Shown here: in pieces, positions 36,009 through 44,636 of the stretch | Layout: each line of letters opens with the position of its first letter | Numbering within the stretch: position 1 is the first letter of the stretch | Source: Gadus chalcogrammus | Lineage: Eukaryota > Chordata > Actinopteri > Gadiformes > Gadidae | Assembly (NCBI RefSeq): GCF_026213295.1 | Contig: NC_079414.1 | Span: 6,315,847 to 6,379,846 of the forward strand | Direction: 5' to 3' | Length of the DNA stretch: 64,000 nt | Program-made: the position numbers and the translations under genes | Notes under the pieces: model-generated | What the model saw: only the letters and a program-made list of their open reading frames with translations | The model's database searches: none | Told to the model about the DNA's origin: nothing

Positions 36009-36188
36009 GTGTGGGTGTGTGTGTCCGGTTTGGGAGGGGGTGGGGTGAAGGGGGGTCCCTATTCACAGATACCTCTTCCTGTTTACGTTTTTATGATGGG
36101 TCATAAACATAGTTTAAAAAGGAGGCGACGGCTGCTGTAGGGTTCCCCGCATTCATCAAGTTGTGTTGCAGTGTTCTTTTCATTCGAC

Positions 36189-37061
36189 ATGGACTGCTCA
36201 TCAGAAGAAACCCATAGATCAGATAGTCCTTATTGGGTGTATAGGGGCCCTAGTACCCCGTCGCCATCGTCTTCCCCCGCCATGGACGACTCTGTGTCGA
36301 GCAATGAGGACATTGAAAACCAGATGCCTGATGGTATGTCCAACGCTAGTACGCCAGTGTCTAACTATGTCGATAGTTGTGGAGATGCGGTACTGCTTAA
36401 TGCTCCACTCAAAAGAACGAGGCCTGTTTTAGGCTTGAGGGACCGGAGTGCCGGGGATTCATTCACCCACGTTGGCGAATACGGCTTGGAGTATGTAATA
36501 TCATGGGTCGATGGCTGTGTTATTTTGAAAGCTAAAGATTGTGCTACAGAGTGGCGGATGAACGTTCACGAGTGGAATTTTTTCTTTGAGAATTTATGCC
36601 CCATGCTAGACGGTGACGAGGGTACATGGCATGGGGGACCCCATGTATACAATTGGACCTTTCAGTATGAACCGAGGATTCAACATCGTTTGGAATGCGC
36701 CTTTCAGCATGAATCGAGGATTCATTGCATGGGGGCAAACTATCATACGAAGAACCCACAGGATTTCATTTTTTTCAGATGCGGCGTTGATACACACGCG
36801 CTACCACCGTGCGGTGATATGCATTGCATCGGTTGCTCTCCTCTACGCACCAGTGTTTTAGAAGCTGCTGTTTATTTTGATAATGTCTTTTTCATGCAGT
36901 GGGCTGATCTGTCTGCACTACGTGGAATTTTTGCAGAGATTGATTCTATGGCTAAGACGGATGAAGAACCATGGAACACAACTGCTGATGAATGCCGAAT
37001 GTGCCTGTTTGAGTCGTCTGGGTTTGATGAGGGGGCACATGGTGTGTTTGAGTATGTTTAG
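36189..37061 (+). CDS. Polinton hypothetical protein 1
   Basis: 290 aa, starting at ATG 36189 in a good context (GACATGG); the frame upstream has only a GTG. I do not recognise the family. It has an acidic Ser/Pro-rich N-terminus (SPSSSPAMDDSVSSNED), a middle part EYVISWVDGCVILKAKD...NVHEWNFFFENL, and a Cys cluster (PPCGDMHCIGC) near residue 215. A short internal tandem duplication is visible (FQYEPRIQH and FQHESRIHC). The strand-then-EW pattern loosely recalls PC4-like single-strand DNA-binding folds, but that is weak. It is the first gene inside the left end. A TATA-like TTTAAAAA lies at about 36113. Confidence 0.65.
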   Translation: MDCSSEETHRSDSPYWVYRGPSTPSPSSSPAMDDSVSSNEDIENQMPDGMSNASTPVSNYVDSCGDAVLLNAPLKRTRPVLGLRDRSAGDSFTHVGEYGLEYVISWVDGCVILKAKDCATEWRMNVHEWNFFFENLCPMLDGDEGTWHGGPHVYNWTFQYEPRIQHRLECAFQHESRIHCMGANYHTKNPQDFIFFRCGVDTHALPPCGDMHCIGCSPLRTSVLEAAVYFDNVFFMQWADLSALRGIFAEIDSMAKTDEEPWNTTADECRMCLFESSGFDEGAHGVFEYV

Positions 37062-37303
37062 GGTTATGATAGCATTAGAAAATGTCAGCAATGTATACGA
37101 AGGTGGAGTGTACATACTAGTAGTATTAAGGGTGTTTTATTTTCCTTCTTTTTTTTTTTTAAATGTGTTTTTGATAGACTATACATTATTTTAATATGTG
37201 GGTGTTGTGTGTGTTTTTTTTATTTTCATATTCTAATGGTATATTTTTGATACGCTATGCAGCACAGGTCAATGATGAACATGTGGAAGGTGGGGGTGTG
37301 GCT

Positions 37304-37933
37304 ATGGAGACTGCTGATTTAAAGGCTGTACAACCCGGACCCCACTGGCTTCACGAGTATGCCGTCTATCTGACCGGATTGAATCTGACCTTCCTACACA
37401 CCGGCGAGGACAGTGAGCTGGAGGTGGACACAGCTATGAGAGATGACGGATGGCCTGTATCAACACAGATCCGTTTAAACCCTCCATCGCTGGCTGTTCT
37501 GCGATTTACCACGGGGCTCTGTGTGGTAGCCATCATCAGCCATCAGAAGCAAGCGGTCTGCTGGGGATGCCAGTGTGATTGTCCAAGTCAACGACGCCAT
37601 TCATGCCTGCAGGGAGCGTCACGTCATCACTACGAATCCCACTACCAGGACATTTGTGTTATCCTGGACAGACACCCCTTCCTGTTACTTTTAGAAACTG
37701 TTTTAAAGAAGACTACAGGGTTGACTGTGTCCCCCGGAAAAATCTATGGCGTGGTCGAATCTTTTCTATGTGATTTAATAGGCAATACCTATGATACCGA
37801 AAAACTGGATTCACTGGCTGCCGTAGAAGTGTCCGATGAACATCTGCTTCTGATACATGAAGCCATACAAATGTGGCGTCCTACATTGTCATTTGGCAAA
37901 CCAAAGCCTGGTGGTGGTGGGTGGCGTTTATAA
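37304..37933 (+). CDS. Polinton hypothetical protein 2
   Basis: 209 aa from ATG 37304; the open frame extends back to 37196 through a hydrophobic, T-rich stretch that may be untranslated. An acceptor-like CTATGCAG sits at 37254-37261, so a 5' exon is possible. Visible features are a Cys-rich patch (CWGCQCDC) near the middle and a helical C-terminal half (LLLETVLKKT, ESFLCDLIGN). No family recognised. Its stop overlaps the start of the next ORF (TAATG at 37931-37935), suggesting coupled translation or a shared transcript. Confidence 0.55.
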   Translation: METADLKAVQPGPHWLHEYAVYLTGLNLTFLHTGEDSELEVDTAMRDDGWPVSTQIRLNPPSLAVLRFTTGLCVVAIISHQKQAVCWGCQCDCPSQRRHSCLQGASRHHYESHYQDICVILDRHPFLLLLETVLKKTTGLTVSPGKIYGVVESFLCDLIGNTYDTEKLDSLAAVEVSDEHLLLIHEAIQMWRPTLSFGKPKPGGGGWRL

Positions 37934-38340
37934 TGGGGGTGTTGTTTTCTTATGCCTATGATGCGGATAGCAAGATTGTATCAGATAGACTATCCGTTTT
38001 GATGTATGCTGACATAGAAAATGATACGTATGCCCAACATAATGCTTATATCAAATGTACGTATAAGGGTTGGAATGATCTGGTCATGAAATTCTTGTAT
38101 GATAAACCTACTGATCAAATGTTAGCTGAAGTATTTACCCATTTCCCCGATGGTGACTGTTTTACCGTCGGCCATGTCATGTGTATATGTGCTTTTGTAT
38201 CGGATGTCTTGAAGCTCAATAATGCCTCAAACGCCGAGGGTATTAGAACTGCTAGAATGATGGCTTGTAAAATGGTGCAGAAAAATAAAACTTCATGTAA
38301 ACGTTATCTGAGATTTGTTTTGAGCGGACAGACATTTTAA
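37933..38340 (+). CDS. Polinton small helical protein, possible Bcl-2-like fold
   Basis: 135 aa from the ATG in TAATG. All-helical by composition. Residues about 71-91 read PDG, then FTVGHVMCICAFVSDVL, which resembles the BH1 pattern of Bcl-2 proteins (DG..NWGR[IV]...F). It is followed by a second helix, IRTARMMACKMVQKN, in the place of helix 6. No C-terminal membrane anchor and no clear BH2 are visible. If correct it would be an apoptosis regulator of the virus-like element. This is inference from pattern only. Alternative: an unrelated helical protein. Confidence 0.5.
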   Translation: MGVLFSYAYDADSKIVSDRLSVLMYADIENDTYAQHNAYIKCTYKGWNDLVMKFLYDKPTDQMLAEVFTHFPDGDCFTVGHVMCICAFVSDVLKLNNASNAEGIRTARMMACKMVQKNKTSCKRYLRFVLSGQTF

Positions 38341-38401
38341 ATAAAAGGATGGATAACTCTGAGCAGTGTTTCAGTATTCGTTTTTGTCGCAGACATACGA
38401 C

Positions 38402-39475
38402 ATGGATAAACGGCTGCATAAGACTTATTATGATCCCTCCGGACCAGGGGGTTACGGCGGCATCAATAAACTAAGAACGGCCCTTGAGCATAGTGAGGGG
38501 GCAGTACCTCCACTAAAATATATCAAGAAATGGCTGCTGAAGCAGGATCCCTACACCCTGCATGTACCTGCACCGATACATTTCCGCAGAAATAGAGTAT
38601 TGGTTAGTGGAATAGATAGACAGTTCCAGGCTGATTTAGTGGATATGGCAGAGTATGCATCCGAAAATGATGGTGTGCATTTTCTGTTGACGTGTATCGA
38701 TGTATTCTCAAAACATGCATGGGTTCGTCCGTTACCATCCAAGAGGGCTATCGACGTCGCTAAAGCTTTTGATGATATTCTCGGTGAAGGGCGTACCCCC
38801 GATAAACTGCAGACCGACGCCGGCAAAGAATTTTATAACAAGATCTTTCAGCGTTTGATGGAGCGGTACAACGTCAAACATTTCTCTACATCTAACGAGA
38901 CCAAGGCCAGTATAGTGGAACGCTTCAACAGGACTCTGAAAACCCGCATGTGGAGATATTTAACAGCTGCCAACTCCAAACGATATGTGGATAAGCTACA
39001 GGACATGGTCCATGCTTATAACCATTCATATCATAGATCGATAAAAATGACCCCGGTCAACGTTGATAAAGATAATGAGAAAACAGTGTTTAATACGCTA
39101 TACAAAACCACTCAAGAGCCGATGGTGGTGTTTAGATACGATGTTGGTGACACGGTTAGAATTTCAAAAGTCAGAGCTACATTTCGAAAGGGCTATGAGC
39201 AGACATTTACGGATGAATATTTTGTAATATCGCAGCGCATAGCAAGGTGTCCTCCAGTCTATAAGCTGCAAGACTATGCAGGTGCCCCTGTCCATGGAAC
39301 ATTTTATGAGAAAGAGTTACAAAAAGTTATAGTGTCTAAAAACAAGGTGTATAAAATAGAAAAGATTATAGATAGAAAAAGGGAGGGGTCTAAGAATCTG
39401 GTATATGTCAAATGGTTGGGCTGGCCGGAGGCATTCAATTCATGGATAGCTGAAAAGACACTAGTCGATGCATAA
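38402..39475 (+). CDS. Polinton integrase with C-terminal chromodomain
   Basis: 357 aa, retroviral-type DDE integrase that inserts the element and makes the 6-bp duplication. The start at ATG 38402 has a good context; the upstream frame begins with GTG. The catalytic triad is Asp78 (QADLVDM), Asp139 (QTDAGKEF) and Glu173 (SIVERFNR), in the usual spacing of D-x(~60)-D-x(33-35)-E. A C-terminal chromodomain from about residue 317 (YKIEKIIDRK, VKWLGWPEAFNSWI) is expected to target chromatin. The frame is intact. Confidence 0.95.
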   Translation: MDKRLHKTYYDPSGPGGYGGINKLRTALEHSEGAVPPLKYIKKWLLKQDPYTLHVPAPIHFRRNRVLVSGIDRQFQADLVDMAEYASENDGVHFLLTCIDVFSKHAWVRPLPSKRAIDVAKAFDDILGEGRTPDKLQTDAGKEFYNKIFQRLMERYNVKHFSTSNETKASIVERFNRTLKTRMWRYLTAANSKRYVDKLQDMVHAYNHSYHRSIKMTPVNVDKDNEKTVFNTLYKTTQEPMVVFRYDVGDTVRISKVRATFRKGYEQTFTDEYFVISQRIARCPPVYKLQDYAGAPVHGTFYEKELQKVIVSKNKVYKIEKIIDRKREGSKNLVYVKWLGWPEAFNSWIAEKTLVDA

Positions 39476-39520
39476 AGAGACATACAAGAGACATACATTC
39501 CATTATAACCAGAGTGTACG

Positions 39521-40288
39521 ATGGATAAGGAGGTGTCTGGAGGGTTCTATGTGACTCTAGCGAGTAATGCATCGGCAGGGATCTACCCACAAAATAAGAT
39601 ATGGAATTTTAGAACTAAATTAGCAAAATCTATACACACCAAGCACCCCTATGAAGTAGGCCTAATTGAAGCGCAGTACCCATGCAGCTGGCATAGTTTT
39701 CCTGCCGAGGACGCTACGATGACCATTCACGATGGTAAAACGGGTCATAGGACATCATGTCTATTAGTTGGCGGGCTTTATGAGAGTATCGGTTCGTTAT
39801 TACTACAAATCAACAAGACCTGGGCCAAATATGATCCTAGCGGTAGAGTTATACTACATCATGAAGGTATTAGAAACCGCGTTTATGTAGAAGGAGACGC
39901 TCACCTATCTATCGTCTTTAGAGGAAAACTGGCCGCTATGCTGGGCTTCGACGCAGGGGTCAAACTATCAGCCCATAAATCGTATCCAGCATACGCGCCC
40001 CATCCCGCCGATATTCACGGCGGGTGTTACAACATGTTCATATATAGCGACATCGTTGACCATCAGCTGGTCGGAGATAGTTATGTCCCCCTGCTAAGGA
40101 GTATTAATATAACCGACACCAGCAGGAGACACTGCATTCACATGTTCGACAAGCCGCATTACGTACACGTAGCTCGAGACCCTCTTGGAGATATTGAAAT
40201 CGATCTAAAGTCTGACCAGAATACAAATATAAAATTCACATACGGCAAAGTGATACTCAAGCTGCATTTTAGACCTGTAAAACAGTAG
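39521..40288 (+). CDS. Polinton penton/minor capsid protein
   Basis: 255 aa, intact. Position just upstream of the pX-like and major capsid genes, and the conserved features (FRTKLAKSI, YEVGLIEAQYP near residue 50; a late GDSYVPLLRSINI; and C-terminal DIEIDLKSDQ ... KVILKLHFRP), match the Polinton minor capsid protein. That protein has a single jelly-roll predicted to form the vertex penton. It starts at ATG 39521, 45 bases after the integrase stop. Confidence 0.85.
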   Translation: MDKEVSGGFYVTLASNASAGIYPQNKIWNFRTKLAKSIHTKHPYEVGLIEAQYPCSWHSFPAEDATMTIHDGKTGHRTSCLLVGGLYESIGSLLLQINKTWAKYDPSGRVILHHEGIRNRVYVEGDAHLSIVFRGKLAAMLGFDAGVKLSAHKSYPAYAPHPADIHGGCYNMFIYSDIVDHQLVGDSYVPLLRSINITDTSRRHCIHMFDKPHYVHVARDPLGDIEIDLKSDQNTNIKFTYGKVILKLHFRPVKQ

Positions 40289-40311
40289 AATCCGTAGTAC
40301 CGTCTATAGGG

Positions 40312-40777
40312 ATGAGGGGGTATAGACCACCTTACGACGAGAACAAATATGTTCAGTATTATTTAAACCAAGCAGGGAGTGGGCTACCAGGCTATGAGGG
40401 TAGCAGCACAGCAATATGGAGCTGGCATCGGAGGGATGTTCCGTAGCCTCTTTAGAATGGCTATTCCGTTATTTAGACGAGGGGTTAGCATAGCAAAGCC
40501 TCATCTGAAGACTGCTGCTAAACATATTATAGGCGACGTTATGACCAACATAGCCCATGCTGCATCTACGCCCAAACAGCAGGGGGCAGGCATGAGGGTA
40601 TATGCCCGAAGAGCAACAAAGTATCCTCCTATAGGATGTGGGCGTACCCGTGCACCGGCACGACGTCGTAAACAGAATAAAAGATTGGCGTCTATCAAAA
40701 AGAGATCCAAACCTAAAAGGAGCAGGAAGGTGGCATCCCGTCGTTTTAGAGGGGCAGCTAGCGATATATTCATCTAG
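40312..40777 (+). CDS. Polinton pX-like basic virion protein, frameshifted
   Basis: Two overlapping frames. 40312-40452 starts at ATG and gives a short acidic/aromatic N-terminus (YVQYYLNQAGSGLPGY), then stops. 40394-40777 gives GAGIGGMFRSLFRMAIPL followed by a very basic tail (ARRRKQNKRLASIKKRSK). In related Polintons the QAGSG and G-GIG-FRxLFR parts are one protein, comparable to the adenovirus core or membrane-lytic peptides. This suggests a one-base frameshift between about 40395 and 40412. It lies between the penton and major capsid genes, as usual. Confidence 0.75.
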
Positions 40778-40800
40778 TATAGCAGGAGGGTTGAATAACA

Positions 40801-42108
40801 ATGGCGTTGCTACATAACTTGTCAGACGAATGCATTAAGAGCGAGCTGGATCTCTTCTCCCTGCCGATGACGCAGACATCGATAGAAAAAAGTACATATA
40901 TTGAAATACCCCCGCTATCGGCGCTAACAGATGGTGGACCCATAGAGTTCTTTGTATCGGCCAGTAGCGAAGACTATATAGATCTCAACAACACGTATCT
41001 ACATCTGAGGATCAAGATTACTAATCCTGATGGAACAGACCTGGCTCCGGCGGCACCCGTGGGGCTGATTAACTATCCAGGATGCACGTTATTCTCCCAA
41101 GTAGATATTACTCTGGGTGATAGGCTTATCACCCAGTCGTCAAACACCTATCCATACAGAGGCATAATAGAATGCCTGCTAAACTATGGAAACGGAACAT
41201 TAGACACCCAATTTGGCTGTGGTCTATTCCATAAAGACACACATGGACATATGGACGAGATTCTTCCTGGAGGTCTCAATCTAGGCTTAACGACTAGGAG
41301 TGAATATACAGGGCGAAGTCGTATAGTGGAGCTGATATCCCCTATACACGTCGATATGTTTTTTCAGGAGAAACTGTTGATTAACGGAGTTGATCTCCGC
41401 ATGAGATTCATTAGAGCAAAAAATGATTTCTGTCTCATGTCCGATGGGGCTGTGGAATATCGGGTCTCTATAGCGTCTGCAAATGTTTTCATTAAAAAGG
41501 TATCGGTAGCACCAGGTGTCAAGCTGGCACATGCCCGTGCGCTAAACCAAGCTAACGTTAAATACCCTGTTGATAGGGTATGTCTAAAGAATGTATCCAT
41601 CGCTGCGGGCAGCCGTATATGCACACAGGATAATCTATTTCTAGGCCAAATACCCAAGATGGTTATTATAGGTTTTGTGAATAACGAAGCATTCACAGGG
41701 AGCTATGCCAGGAATCCTTTCCGATTCCAGCATTTCGGCATCGAGTTCTTATCCCTATATTGCGACGGTCAGCCATATCCCTCTAAACCCTTTCAGCCTG
41801 ACTTTAGAAACGGTCTCTATACACGCGAATATTTCCAGCTCATTCAGGCTACAGGTCGACAGCTCAAAGATAGAGAAATAGCCATTAATCATAAGGAATT
41901 CGGGGGAGGGTATGCATTATTTTGTTTCAACCTTGAGGCCGATGAGGGCTGTGGACAACATGTATCGCTAGTCAGAACAGGGAATGTGAGGCTAGAAGCA
42001 CGGTTCAGAGCAGCATTGGCTACAACGGTCAATTTGATATGCTATGCAGTTTATGATTCTGTTATAGAAATATCAAATAGACGACAGGTGCTGTTGGACT
42101 ATTACTGA
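40801..42108 (+). CDS. Polinton major capsid protein (double jelly-roll hexon)
   Basis: 435 aa, intact. It shows the typical Polinton MCP layout: N-terminal SECIKSELDLF-like start, DYIDLNNTYLHLRIKI near residues 58-75, a middle region DMFFQEKLLINGVDLRMRF, then FRFQHFGIEFLSLYCDGQPY and YFQLIQATGR in the second half. The trimer forms hexagonal capsomers of an icosahedral particle. It follows the pX-like gene and precedes the protease. The start ATG at 40801 follows directly on CAACA. Confidence 0.92.
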   Translation: MALLHNLSDECIKSELDLFSLPMTQTSIEKSTYIEIPPLSALTDGGPIEFFVSASSEDYIDLNNTYLHLRIKITNPDGTDLAPAAPVGLINYPGCTLFSQVDITLGDRLITQSSNTYPYRGIIECLLNYGNGTLDTQFGCGLFHKDTHGHMDEILPGGLNLGLTTRSEYTGRSRIVELISPIHVDMFFQEKLLINGVDLRMRFIRAKNDFCLMSDGAVEYRVSIASANVFIKKVSVAPGVKLAHARALNQANVKYPVDRVCLKNVSIAAGSRICTQDNLFLGQIPKMVIIGFVNNEAFTGSYARNPFRFQHFGIEFLSLYCDGQPYPSKPFQPDFRNGLYTREYFQLIQATGRQLKDREIAINHKEFGGGYALFCFNLEADEGCGQHVSLVRTGNVRLEARFRAALATTVNLICYAVYDSVIEISNRRQVLLDYY

Positions 42109-42123
42109 AAAAGGCGGTGCGAT

Positions 42124-42644
42124 ATGAATACTATAGAGCTAACAGCCGTGTGTCAGAAAATGGCACACAAGGCATATTTTCTCGGTGCGCTACCGTGTAA
42201 TCACCTACCCCGGGAAATTCATCAGAGGCCTGCTATGATGGTGGTCAACACCGAACCTTCACATATGGCCGGTGCGCATTGGCTAGCCATCTATATTACT
42301 GATGAGAGAAAGGGTTACTTTTTCGACTCCTACGGCAATCCGCCCTCATACTCTGAGTTTCCTGAGACCATACAGCGTTTTCTTGATCAGCACTGTATAG
42401 ATGTTGAACATTCTACACAACAGGTCCAGGATCCGTCAAGTACAGCATGTGGGAATCATTGTGTTTTTTCTTGTTTAATATGCAAAAAGGGGTATCCTAT
42501 CAAAAGTTTTTGAAAATGTATGGGGATAATTTACCCCGTAATGATGAAAAGGTTTATGACTTTGTTAAGCGTGTACAACCTAATGTCTGTAATGAGCATG
42601 ATATGATGTGTGTGCAGTCATGTGTATGCGGATGTAACATGTAG
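42124..42644 (+). CDS. Polinton adenain-type cysteine protease, frameshifted
   Basis: The capsid maturation protease. The first frame (42124-42513) has the full catalytic set: His52 (GAHWLAIY), Asp68 (FFDSYG), Gln102 and Cys109 (VQDPSSTACGNHC). It then runs out at a stop, while the expected C-terminal part (SYQKFLKMYGDNLPRND) continues in another frame to 42644. The change falls in the AAAAAGGGG run at about 42484-42492. It could be a slippage mutation, an assembly error, or less likely programmed frameshifting. An AATAAA follows at 42683. Confidence 0.85.
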
Positions 42645-42682
42645 CATGTGCTGTTGTTGTTATGATTGTTTTCTGTATTGAT

Positions 42683-42688
42683 AATAAA
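42683..42688 (+). terminator. Poly(A) signal of the plus-strand Polinton block
   Basis: AATAAA 40 bases after the last plus-strand gene, facing the minus-strand signal at 42729. Confidence 0.7.
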
Positions 42689-42728
42689 AGTACAATAATT
42701 TGATTACATTTTAGTAGTACTGTCTTCT

Positions 42729-42734
42729 TTTATT
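42729..42734 (-). terminator. Poly(A) signal of the minus-strand Polinton block
   Basis: AATAAA on the minus strand, 34 bases downstream of the gene ending at 42768. The two blocks converge here with almost no spare sequence. Confidence 0.7.
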
Positions 42735-42767
42735 TTTACGGATAAAACATACATATAGATACATAAT

Positions 42768-43538
42768 TTAAAATGGCAACCACTCGGTCACATGCATTCC
42801 AGGGGGAGTAATAGATGACAAGGTCTGCTTGCGTTTCCTCCTTTTATCGGATGAGCCAGGGGTGGAGGCCATCGCATTGGAGTCCATAGTGCCGGGGCTA
42901 TGCTTATACATGTCTACAGTTTGTCTGAGTTGTTTATTAGGGATAGCCGATAGGGGGATATTATTACTGGCTAAAGATTTCAGAAATACATTCCAACCCT
43001 GTGGTCTGACAGATTCGACAACATGGTAAGGGGCGGTAACATTCTTTAACAAATCAAACATATGGGACCCCTTAACAGTTTCGCCATGTAATATGATCTC
43101 CCCCTTGTCCGACCATGAAACATTTTTAGATTTCTTTAAAGAGTCCAGGATATGTCGGGTATTGCTCTTGCTTCTGACGGGTATATGTTTCATTATATCC
43201 TTATAGATATGATCGCCGGTGCCGTCATCGTCATCAATACTATTTTGTGCCACCATAGGCGTATGAACAGGGTCCCCCTCAGCAAGCGACAGAGTTAATT
43301 CTCCATGCTCGCGCTGCCCTTGCTTTACCATGGATAGATAACGCTGCAGGACAGCTCCGTACCTGGCCGCTTTTTCATATAGGTCTGTATCGGGAGTGTT
43401 CAACACCATCGTAATGGCTTTATCCAGCTCATTTTCAGCAGTCTGTCTAACAGAATCCCTGGGCGGGGTATGTTTTAAGGCATCGAGTTGGTGTTGAGGA
43501 ACTAGATACATCTTGTGCGTATGATCCATTATAATCAC
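42768..43538 (-). CDS. Polinton conserved protein of unknown function
   Basis: 256 aa, intact. It starts DHTHKMYLVPQHQLD after a short Met-Ile-Ile-Met lead. A C-terminal half of the kind found in many Polintons follows: W-x-D-x-GEIILHGETVKGSHMFDLL, then RPQGWNVFLKSLASNNIPLSAI. A basic stretch (DKRRKRKQ) precedes the end. The same block order next to the ATPase is seen in related elements, so it is probably a virion-associated protein. Its start overlaps the next gene by four bases. Confidence 0.75.
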   Translation of the reverse strand: MIIMDHTHKMYLVPQHQLDALKHTPPRDSVRQTAENELDKAITMVLNTPDTDLYEKAARYGAVLQRYLSMVKQGQREHGELTLSLAEGDPVHTPMVAQNSIDDDDGTGDHIYKDIMKHIPVRSKSNTRHILDSLKKSKNVSWSDKGEIILHGETVKGSHMFDLLKNVTAPYHVVESVRPQGWNVFLKSLASNNIPLSAIPNKQLRQTVDMYKHSPGTMDSNAMASTPGSSDKRRKRKQTLSSITPPGMHVTEWLPF

Positions 43539-43867
43539 CCTCCTCTTGAGAACAGGCTTGTAAACAGCGGTATGGCCACAGACAGCAGGGGTAGTAGAAA
43601 TCCACCAGTCTGATTGATTAGTCTTTTCTTTCTAGATATTAGTACATTTTTATTGGCGAGTATTCTGAGGTCCTTCTTTCGTCTACGCAATTTCGTATGC
43701 TGGCGTGGAGTCAGAGGTATTTTGCCTTGTAAAATGTTCAAGGCTATTTCACACAGAGAGTTGATAAAGTCGGTGTTGGCTGTCCTGAGGATAACTTTAC
43801 GTTGGGCCGGAGGCGCGCTATATAGTTGCTTAAGACGCTCGCGATTTCTACTTATACGTGAGGACAT
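43535..43867 (-). CDS. Polinton small conserved protein
   Basis: 110 aa, intact, basic. The pattern (R-x-RLKQLYSAPPAQRKVIL, LCEIALNILQGKIPLT, RRRKKDLRILANK, then GGFLLPLLSVAIPL) is shared by many Polinton elements. The C-terminal hydrophobic segment after the Gly-Gly could be membrane-active. Function unknown. It overlaps the ATPase gene end by 20 bases and the downstream gene by four, so the three are tightly packed. Confidence 0.75.
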   Translation of the reverse strand: MSSRISRNRERLKQLYSAPPAQRKVILRTANTDFINSLCEIALNILQGKIPLTPRQHTKLRRRKKDLRILANKNVLISRKKRLINQTGGFLLPLLSVAIPLFTSLFSRGG

Positions 43868-44549
43868 GGTCTTTTGGGCTAATCACTTTGGCTCTCTGAG
43901 TGTATACAACATGCCGGTCTGACAATATATCTGTTCTAAGTCTCATGTTGTCTGGGGTCATGGCTTTAAAGTCTACAAGTAGATAGCCGTAAGGCATGTC
44001 GGTAGCATCGTTAAAGGCTTCTAGAAAATATTTTGTCTTGCATGGAAACATCTGTTTGGCTATCAGCATAATCTGATATTTGTCACGGGGGTTCTTAAAC
44101 AAAACCATGTAATTGGTATTTAGACTAATTGTACGGCTGGTTTTACCCTGCATAAATAAATTCTGGACCAGATACATACAACTGAGATTACGATGGTGTA
44201 CATATTTGGTAAAAACGTACTGAACCTCTATATTATTGCATGCATCGTTCATCAAGTCGTCAATAATGAGCAGATTTCTAGTATGGACTGGTAAGATTGC
44301 ATCATCACATAGAGATTTGGGGATCCCTTCTATAAAGTGAATGTTCCTTATTTTAAGTAAATCATCATATATGGGCTGCCAGCATGAATAAACATATACT
44401 ATATTCTCAATCTTTTCTGAGAATAACCGATCCATATTTTCAATGACTGTTTTAACAAAGTAGGTTTTGCCGCTGTTTGAAGGTCCCGATACTACCATGC
44501 TGAACGGGTGTTGAAGTCTAGGGTCGAACGTTGTGTGTACAGCAGCCAT
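43848..44549 (-). CDS. Polinton FtsK/HerA-type packaging ATPase
   Basis: 233 aa, intact. Walker A is GPSNSGKT at residues 22-29 and Walker B is LLIIDD at about 93-98, followed by the sensor-like SCMYLVQNLF. It is expected to pump the genome into preformed capsids. The start at ATG 44549 gives the usual short N-terminus before Walker A. Confidence 0.93.
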   Translation of the reverse strand: MAAVHTTFDPRLQHPFSMVVSGPSNSGKTYFVKTVIENMDRLFSEKIENIVYVYSCWQPIYDDLLKIRNIHFIEGIPKSLCDDAILPVHTRNLLIIDDLMNDACNNIEVQYVFTKYVHHRNLSCMYLVQNLFMQGKTSRTISLNTNYMVLFKNPRDKYQIMLIAKQMFPCKTKYFLEAFNDATDMPYGYLLVDFKAMTPDNMRLRTDILSDRHVVYTQRAKVISPKDHVLTYK

Positions 44550-44630
44550 CTCTGCGGTCTGTGTGCATCCCCTCTGATGGACGGAAGTATTGTGACCATA
44601 GAACCGTGAAACATTTGACAGTTAACATTC

Positions 44631-44636
44631 TTTATT
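44631..44636 (-). terminator. Poly(A) signal after PolB
   Basis: AATAAA on the minus strand in the gap between PolB and the ATPase. The gap 44640-44924 also holds three copies of an ACATGGATCATTTGAAAA-type unit and no gene. Confidence 0.55.

Noticed and set aside
42484..42492. Programmed -1 frameshift in the protease
   Set aside because: The zero-frame context is C-AAA-AAG rather than a standard slippery heptamer, and relatives are expected to encode the protease in one frame. A homopolymer indel is simpler.
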